From NCBI RefSeq assembly GCF_016865425.1, contig NZ_AP023355.1, positions 6,818,198 to 6,882,197 on the forward strand: DNA of 64,000 nucleotides, written 5' to 3'. The notes below the pieces were generated by a model that worked only from the letters and a program-made list of their open reading frames with translations, did not search any database and was not told the origin of the DNA. The DNA is from Actinocatenispora thailandica. GTDB lineage: Bacteria; Actinomycetota; Actinomycetes; Mycobacteriales; Micromonosporaceae. Shown here piece after piece: positions 59,662 to 64,000 of the stretch; position 1 is the stretch's first letter; every line of letters starts with the position of its first letter. The translations under genes were made by a program, and so were the position numbers.

Positions 59662-61146
59662 GTGACCTCACCCAACCTCGCCTTCCCGGCCGCGGCACCC
59701 ACCGGTGCCGCGGCCGGCGGACGCGTGCGCACCGGCCGGAACACCGAACTGTTGCTGTTGCTGTTCGGCTTCGTGATCACGGTGGTGCTGTCCGCGGCGA
59801 GCCAGGGTGCGCTGATCAACACGATCCGGCTGGACAGCCTGGTGCTGCCGCTGCTGGTGCTGATGCTGGGGTTGCTGGCGCACGTGCTGATCCGGATCTT
59901 CGCGCCGTACGCGGACCCGGTGCTGCTGCCGCTGGCGACGCTGATCAACGGCATCGGGGTGGTGGTGATCCACCGGGTCGACGTGCCGAGCGAGACCGAC
60001 GACTCGTTCAGCAAGTTCGCCAGCATCGGCCCGTTCGACGGTCTCGGCATCCAGCAGGTGCTGTGGTCCGCCGTGGCGGTGGTGTGCTTCTGCATCGTGC
60101 TGGCCGTGGTGCGCGACCACCGCTCGCTGTCCCGGTACGCGTACACGCTGGGGTTGGTCGGCATCGTGCTGGTGGCCATCCCGGCGCTGCTGCCCGGCCG
60201 GTTCAGCGAGGTCAACAGCGCCAAGGTGTGGATCACCATTCCCGGGGTGGCGAGCGTGCAGCCCGGCGAGTTCGCGAAGCTGGCGCTGTTCGTGTTCTTC
60301 GCCTACTACCTGGTGCGCAAGCGCGAGGTGCTGTCGCTGGCCAGCAAGCGGGTGCTCGGGATCGAGTTCCCGCGACCCCGGGACCTGGGCCCGGTGCTGG
60401 TGGTGTGGGTGCTCAGCGTGCTGATCCTGGTGGTGGAGAAGGACCTCGGGTCGTCGCTGCTCTATCTCGGCACGTTCGTGGTGATGCTCTACATCGCCAC
60501 CGAGCGGCGCAGCTGGCTGGTCATCGGTGCGATCCTGTTCGGGTTCGGCGCGGTGGCGGCCTACTCGCTCGGCACCTGGCTCGGCCCGTTCCGCAACTTC
60601 CACGACCGGGTCAACTACTGGCTCGACCCGATGTCCGACCCGCTGGGCAACACCTACCAGCTGTCCCACTCGCTGATCAGCCTCGGCGTCGGCGGCCTGC
60701 TCGGCACCGGACCGGGCGCCGGTGATCCGACCTCGGTGCCGCTGCCGCGCAGCGACTTCATCGTCGCCACCATCGGCGAGGAGCTCGGCATGTTCGGGCT
60801 GACCGCGCTGCTGCTCATCTACCTGCTGATCGTGTTGCGCGGGGTGAAGGCCGGCACGATGGCCCGCGACCCGTTCGGCAAGTTGCTCGCCGGCGGCCTG
60901 GCGTTCTCCGTGGCGTTGCAGGTGTTCGTCATCGTGGGTGGCGTGACCGATCTGATTCCGGCGACCGGTCTGACCACACCGTTCCTGTCCTACGGCGGTT
61001 CGTCCCTGGTGGCGAACTGGATCCTGATCGCGATGCTGATCCGGATCTCGAACGACTCACGTGCGCCCGGGCAGGTGACCGGTGGCGGCCGCGGCAACCC
61101 ACCGCCGCAGCTGCAGAGCGTCGCGACGGAGGTGATCAGGCTGTGA
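59662..61146 (+). CDS. rodA: RodA/FtsW-family SEDS peptidoglycan glycosyltransferase
   Basis: 494 aa from GTG 59662; weak ribosome site but 4 nt from the pstP stop, so coupled. Ten or so membrane spans with the SEDS features: PGEFAKLALFVFFAYYL, the catalytic loop region LGNTYQLSHSLISLGVGGLLGTGPG with the conserved Asp in the SDPLGN segment, and PFLSYGGSSLVANW near the C-terminus. It polymerises glycan from lipid II with its partner PbpA. The stop overlaps the pbpA start (GTGA). Confidence 0.94.
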   Translation: MTSPNLAFPAAAPTGAAAGGRVRTGRNTELLLLLFGFVITVVLSAASQGALINTIRLDSLVLPLLVLMLGLLAHVLIRIFAPYADPVLLPLATLINGIGVVVIHRVDVPSETDDSFSKFASIGPFDGLGIQQVLWSAVAVVCFCIVLAVVRDHRSLSRYAYTLGLVGIVLVAIPALLPGRFSEVNSAKVWITIPGVASVQPGEFAKLALFVFFAYYLVRKREVLSLASKRVLGIEFPRPRDLGPVLVVWVLSVLILVVEKDLGSSLLYLGTFVVMLYIATERRSWLVIGAILFGFGAVAAYSLGTWLGPFRNFHDRVNYWLDPMSDPLGNTYQLSHSLISLGVGGLLGTGPGAGDPTSVPLPRSDFIVATIGEELGMFGLTALLLIYLLIVLRGVKAGTMARDPFGKLLAGGLAFSVALQVFVIVGGVTDLIPATGLTTPFLSYGGSSLVANWILIAMLIRISNDSRAPGQVTGGGRGNPPPQLQSVATEVIRL

Positions 61147-62606
61147 ACCGTACCCTGCGACGCTCCGCGCTGGTGGTGTTCGTGCTGTTCCTGGCGCTGC
61201 TCGGGAACCTGACCCGGGTGCAGTTCTTCCAGGCCCGCAGCCTGGCGGAGAACCCGGCGAACCCGCGCATCCTGAAGGACGCGTACGACACGCCCCGTGG
61301 CGCGATCATGGTCGGCCGGGACCCGGTGGCGTACAGCAAGGACACCGGCGGCGTGCTGCGCTACCAGCGGTACTACCCGAAGGGTGCGGAGTACGCGCCG
61401 ATCACCGGGTACACGTCGCTGGTCTACGGCAGTACCGGCATCGAGCGGTACGAGAACTCGATGCTCAACGGCACCGACGACACGCTGCTGACGCAGAAGC
61501 TGTCCGACACCGTCACCGGCAAGAAGTCGGCCGGGGCGAACGTGCTGCTCACGATCAACGCGAAGGCCCAGGACGCGGCCTGGAACGCGTTGAAGGGCCG
61601 CAAGGGTGCCGCGGTCGCGATGGACCCGAAGACCGGGAAGATCCTCGCGCTGGTCACCTCGCCCAGCTACGACCCGAACCCGCTGGCCAGCCACGACCAG
61701 GACACGATCAAGAAGGCCTGGAACTCGTACGACCCGAACAGCGGCTCCGGTCCGATGGCGAACCGGGCGCTGGGCGGCGGCGGCCCGTGGCCGCCCGGGT
61801 CGACGATGAAGGTGATCGTCTCCGCCGCCGCGCTGGAAAACGGCTACAATCCGGACACCAACATCCCGGCCGGGCCGAAGTACCAGCCGTCCGACGGGGG
61901 TAACGAGATCCACAACGACGTGCCGCAGATCTGCCCGCAGGCGCAGGTGACGATGCTGGTCGCGCTGCGTGATTCGTGCAACACCGGGTTCGCCCGGCTC
62001 GGGGTGCATCTCGGCGCCGACACGGTGATCAACAAGGCGGAGCAGTTCGGGCTGAACAAGTCGATGACGATTCCGATGCTCGGCCAGGATCAGGGGATGC
62101 CGGTCGCGAAGAGCGTCACCGGCGACCCGAAGGGCGACTCGCAGATCGCGCAGTCCTCGATCGGGCAGTTCAACGTGGCGGAGACGCCGCTGCAGGAGGC
62201 GATGATCGCCGGTGCGGTGGCGAACGACGGTACCGAGATGACGCCGTACCTGGTGCAGGAGATCCAGTCTTCCGACTACTCTGCGTTGCGGACTGCGCAG
62301 GAACACAAGTACGGTCAGCCGATCAGCGCCGACACCGCGGGCAAGCTGCGCGAGATGATGAACGCGGTCGTCTCGTCCGGAACGGGGCGAAACGCACAGA
62401 TCGACGGGATCGAGGTCGGCGGCAAGACGGGTACCGCCGAGCACGGCAACGGGGCGCCGGAGCACGGCTGGTTCATGGGTTACGCGCGCGACAACGGCGA
62501 CCCGAAGGTGGCCGTGGGCGTGTTTCTTGAGTCGGCCGGCGAGAGCGGCAGCGGGGACGCCACCCAGATCGGCGGCGACATCATGAAGGCGGTGCTGGGC
62601 AAGTGA
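61143..62606 (+). CDS. pbpA: PbpA, class B penicillin-binding protein (transpeptidase)
   Basis: 487 aa from GTG 61143. One N-terminal membrane anchor (about 8-22), a dimerisation domain (about 40-150) and the transpeptidase domain with S220-T-M-K223, S278-C-N280 and K428-T-G430. It cross-links the wall with RodA. Overlaps rodA by 4 nt, as in the mycobacterial rodA-pbpA pair. The kinase gene begins 38 nt later. Confidence 0.95.
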   Translation: MNRTLRRSALVVFVLFLALLGNLTRVQFFQARSLAENPANPRILKDAYDTPRGAIMVGRDPVAYSKDTGGVLRYQRYYPKGAEYAPITGYTSLVYGSTGIERYENSMLNGTDDTLLTQKLSDTVTGKKSAGANVLLTINAKAQDAAWNALKGRKGAAVAMDPKTGKILALVTSPSYDPNPLASHDQDTIKKAWNSYDPNSGSGPMANRALGGGGPWPPGSTMKVIVSAAALENGYNPDTNIPAGPKYQPSDGGNEIHNDVPQICPQAQVTMLVALRDSCNTGFARLGVHLGADTVINKAEQFGLNKSMTIPMLGQDQGMPVAKSVTGDPKGDSQIAQSSIGQFNVAETPLQEAMIAGAVANDGTEMTPYLVQEIQSSDYSALRTAQEHKYGQPISADTAGKLREMMNAVVSSGTGRNAQIDGIEVGGKTGTAEHGNGAPEHGWFMGYARDNGDPKVAVGVFLESAGESGSGDATQIGGDIMKAVLGK

Positions 62607-62643
62607 CCACGACCGCGCGCGCGAGAACGAAGGGATCGAGCAC

Positions 62644-64000
62644 ATGCTGACGCCCGGGGGCACACTGGGCGGTCGCTACCGGCTGACCGAACGGATCGCC
62701 AGTGGCGGCATGGGCGACGTGTGGAAGGCGGAGGACACCGTCCTCGGCCGCGAGATCGCGGTGAAGATCCTGCAATCCGCGTTGTTGTCCGAGCCGGGTT
62801 TCGTCGAGCGGTTCCGCGCCGAGGCCCGGGTGATGGCCACGATCAACCATCCCGGCGTGGTCAAGGTGTACGACTACGGCGAGACCGACATCGACGGCGG
62901 CGGCCAGATCGCCTACCTGGTGATGGAGTACGTCGAGGGCGAGGCGCTGGCCACCACGCTGGCCCGGGTGGGCCGGCTCACCCCGGCCCGCACGATGGAC
63001 CTGCTGGCGCAGGCCGGCGAGGCGCTGCAGGCGGCACACGAGCACGGCATCGTGCACCGCGACGTGAAGCCGGGCAACCTGCTGGTCCGCCCGGACGGGC
63101 GGCTGGTGCTCACCGACTTCGGCATTGCCCGCTCGGCGATGTCCGGCCAGCTCACCACCGCCGGTTCCATCCTCGGCACCGCGTCGTACGTGTCGCCCGA
63201 GCAGGCCACCGGCAACGGCAACATCACCGCCGCCTCGGACGTCTACTCGCTCGGCGTGGTCGGCTACCAGTGCCTGTCCGGGCACCGGCCGTTCGAGGGC
63301 GAGAACCCGATCCAGGTCGCGATGAAGCACATCCGGGACGTGCCACCGCCACTGCCCGCGGACGTACCGCAGGGCGCCCGCGAGGTGGTCGACCGGGCGA
63401 TGGCGAAGGACGTCGCGGCCCGCTGGCCGAGCGCGTCGGCGATGGCGGACGCCGCCCGCCGGGTCGCGTCCGGCGCGCCGACCGCGTCGTTCGGCGCCGG
63501 CGCGGCGGCGGCCGGCGGCCCGCAGCACACCTCGGTGATGCCGGCCGGCGCACCGACCAGCGGCCCCGGTGGGTACGCACCGACCAGCGGTGCGGGCGGC
63601 TACTCGCGCGGCGCCGCGATGGTGCCGTCCGGGCCGCCGGCGAACACCGGCTACGAGCGCAGCGACGAGTACACCGGCGCCGCACCGCGCCGCGGTGGCA
63701 ACGGCCGGGGCCTGCGGATCGCCGCGATCGTGCTCGCAGTGGTCGTCGTGCTCGGCGGCATCGGCGCCATCGCGTACGCGCTGACCAGCGGAAACGGTGA
63801 CAACAACCGCGCCGATGGCAACCCGCCGACGTCACCCAGCGCGCAGGCCTCGAAGAGCAGCACGGTCGACTTCGACATGAACACGTGTCCGGGCAGGTCG
63901 TGGGACGAGGTCCAGCAGCAGCTGACCAAGAAGGGCCTCAACCCGATCCGCAAGGACAAGGCGAACTTCAAGGTGCCGGCCGGCACGGTGATCAGCTGCG
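62644..64000 (+). CDS. Hanks-type Ser/Thr kinase with TM and PASTA-like region, 3' truncated
   Basis: 452 residues visible from ATG 62644; the frame is open at the window end. Kinase domain (about 12-275): Gly loop IASGGMGDV, K41 in AVKIL, HRDVKPGN with D140, DFG with D158. Then a Gly/Ala/Ser/Thr/Pro linker (about 278-355), one membrane span (about 357-380), a Ser-rich stretch and the start of a PASTA-like module (WDEVQQQLTKKGLNPI...VPAGTVIS). By place it is PknA, whereas the extracellular region is PknB-like; since PASTA-bearing kinases directly follow pbpA in some actinomycetes, the pknA/pknB label is left open. Confidence 0.9.
   Translation, partial: MLTPGGTLGGRYRLTERIASGGMGDVWKAEDTVLGREIAVKILQSALLSEPGFVERFRAEARVMATINHPGVVKVYDYGETDIDGGGQIAYLVMEYVEGEALATTLARVGRLTPARTMDLLAQAGEALQAAHEHGIVHRDVKPGNLLVRPDGRLVLTDFGIARSAMSGQLTTAGSILGTASYVSPEQATGNGNITAASDVYSLGVVGYQCLSGHRPFEGENPIQVAMKHIRDVPPPLPADVPQGAREVVDRAMAKDVAARWPSASAMADAARRVASGAPTASFGAGAAAAGGPQHTSVMPAGAPTSGPGGYAPTSGAGGYSRGAAMVPSGPPANTGYERSDEYTGAAPRRGGNGRGLRIAAIVLAVVVVLGGIGAIAYALTSGNGDNNRADGNPPTSPSAQASKSSTVDFDMNTCPGRSWDEVQQQLTKKGLNPIRKDKANFKVPAGTVISC

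Overview
This 64 kb window comes from a high-GC actinomycete chromosome. The evidence is the strong G/C bias at third codon positions, frequent GTG starts, and lineage-typical families: DUF397 with XRE/DUF5753, LytR-CpsA-Psr ligases, a MocR regulator and the fhaA-fhaB-pstP-rodA-pbpA-kinase cluster. The content fits Micromonosporaceae or a near relative, but genus cannot be fixed from this window. In mycobacteria the tRNA-Leu/fhaA-to-kinase block lies near oriC, so the right end may be origin-proximal (inference).

Layout. 0-6 kb: 3' part of efeO, efeB (iron uptake), an MHS-type transporter, a spermidine-synthase-like protein and a quinone oxidoreductase. 6-16 kb: a repeat-filled convergent gap, a DUF5926-like protein, an ATPase of the anti-sigma type, a soluble histidine kinase, a rhodanese, two LCP ligases, two flavin reductases and a polyprenyl sugar-phosphate transferase. 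16-24 kb: Fpg/Nei glycosylase, glycosyltransferase, RelE/Phd toxin-antitoxin pair, YdeI protein, and an operon of nucleotidyltransferase, CDP-alcohol transferase, flippase and serine hydrolase. LCP ligases, sugar transferase, glycosyltransferase and flippase together suggest an envelope glycopolymer region. 24-36 kb is the accessory part: CBS protein, MarR/YceI, glutamate-cysteine ligase, a nuclease-like gene flanked by direct repeats, an IS5-type element that has split an XRE/DUF5753 regulator, a triad of very small overlapping genes, a two-domain GNAT, GlsB, Rrf2, and a coupled operon of XRE gene, three copies of a 26-codon ORF and a ClpP-like protein without the catalytic Ser and His. 36-56 kb: metabolic genes (PEP mutase family, AhpD-like, MocR, PAP2, adenosine deaminase), an ABC exporter with its own regulator, a MacB-type export operon divergent from a two-component system, an MDR ABC exporter next to a MarR regulator, and two TetR/SDR modules with visible operators. 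56-64 kb: tRNA-Leu(CAG), then fhaA, fhaB, two leader ORFs, pstP, rodA, pbpA and a Ser/Thr kinase cut by the window end. This block couples Ser/Thr phosphorylation to cell-wall synthesis.

Most unusual features. (1) A structured compound repeat fills three gaps (6.0-6.8, 52.2-52.6 and 55.7-56.2 kb), each between convergent transcription units. (2) A second palindromic repeat with a central AAGCGCTT also lies in two convergent gaps (2.26 and 40.7 kb). (3) Translation-start modules have been tandemly duplicated in front of the ClpP-like gene (three 77-bp units) and pstP (three SD/start units), giving chains of short ORFs joined by ATGA overlaps. No CRISPR array, rRNA or complete prophage is visible.
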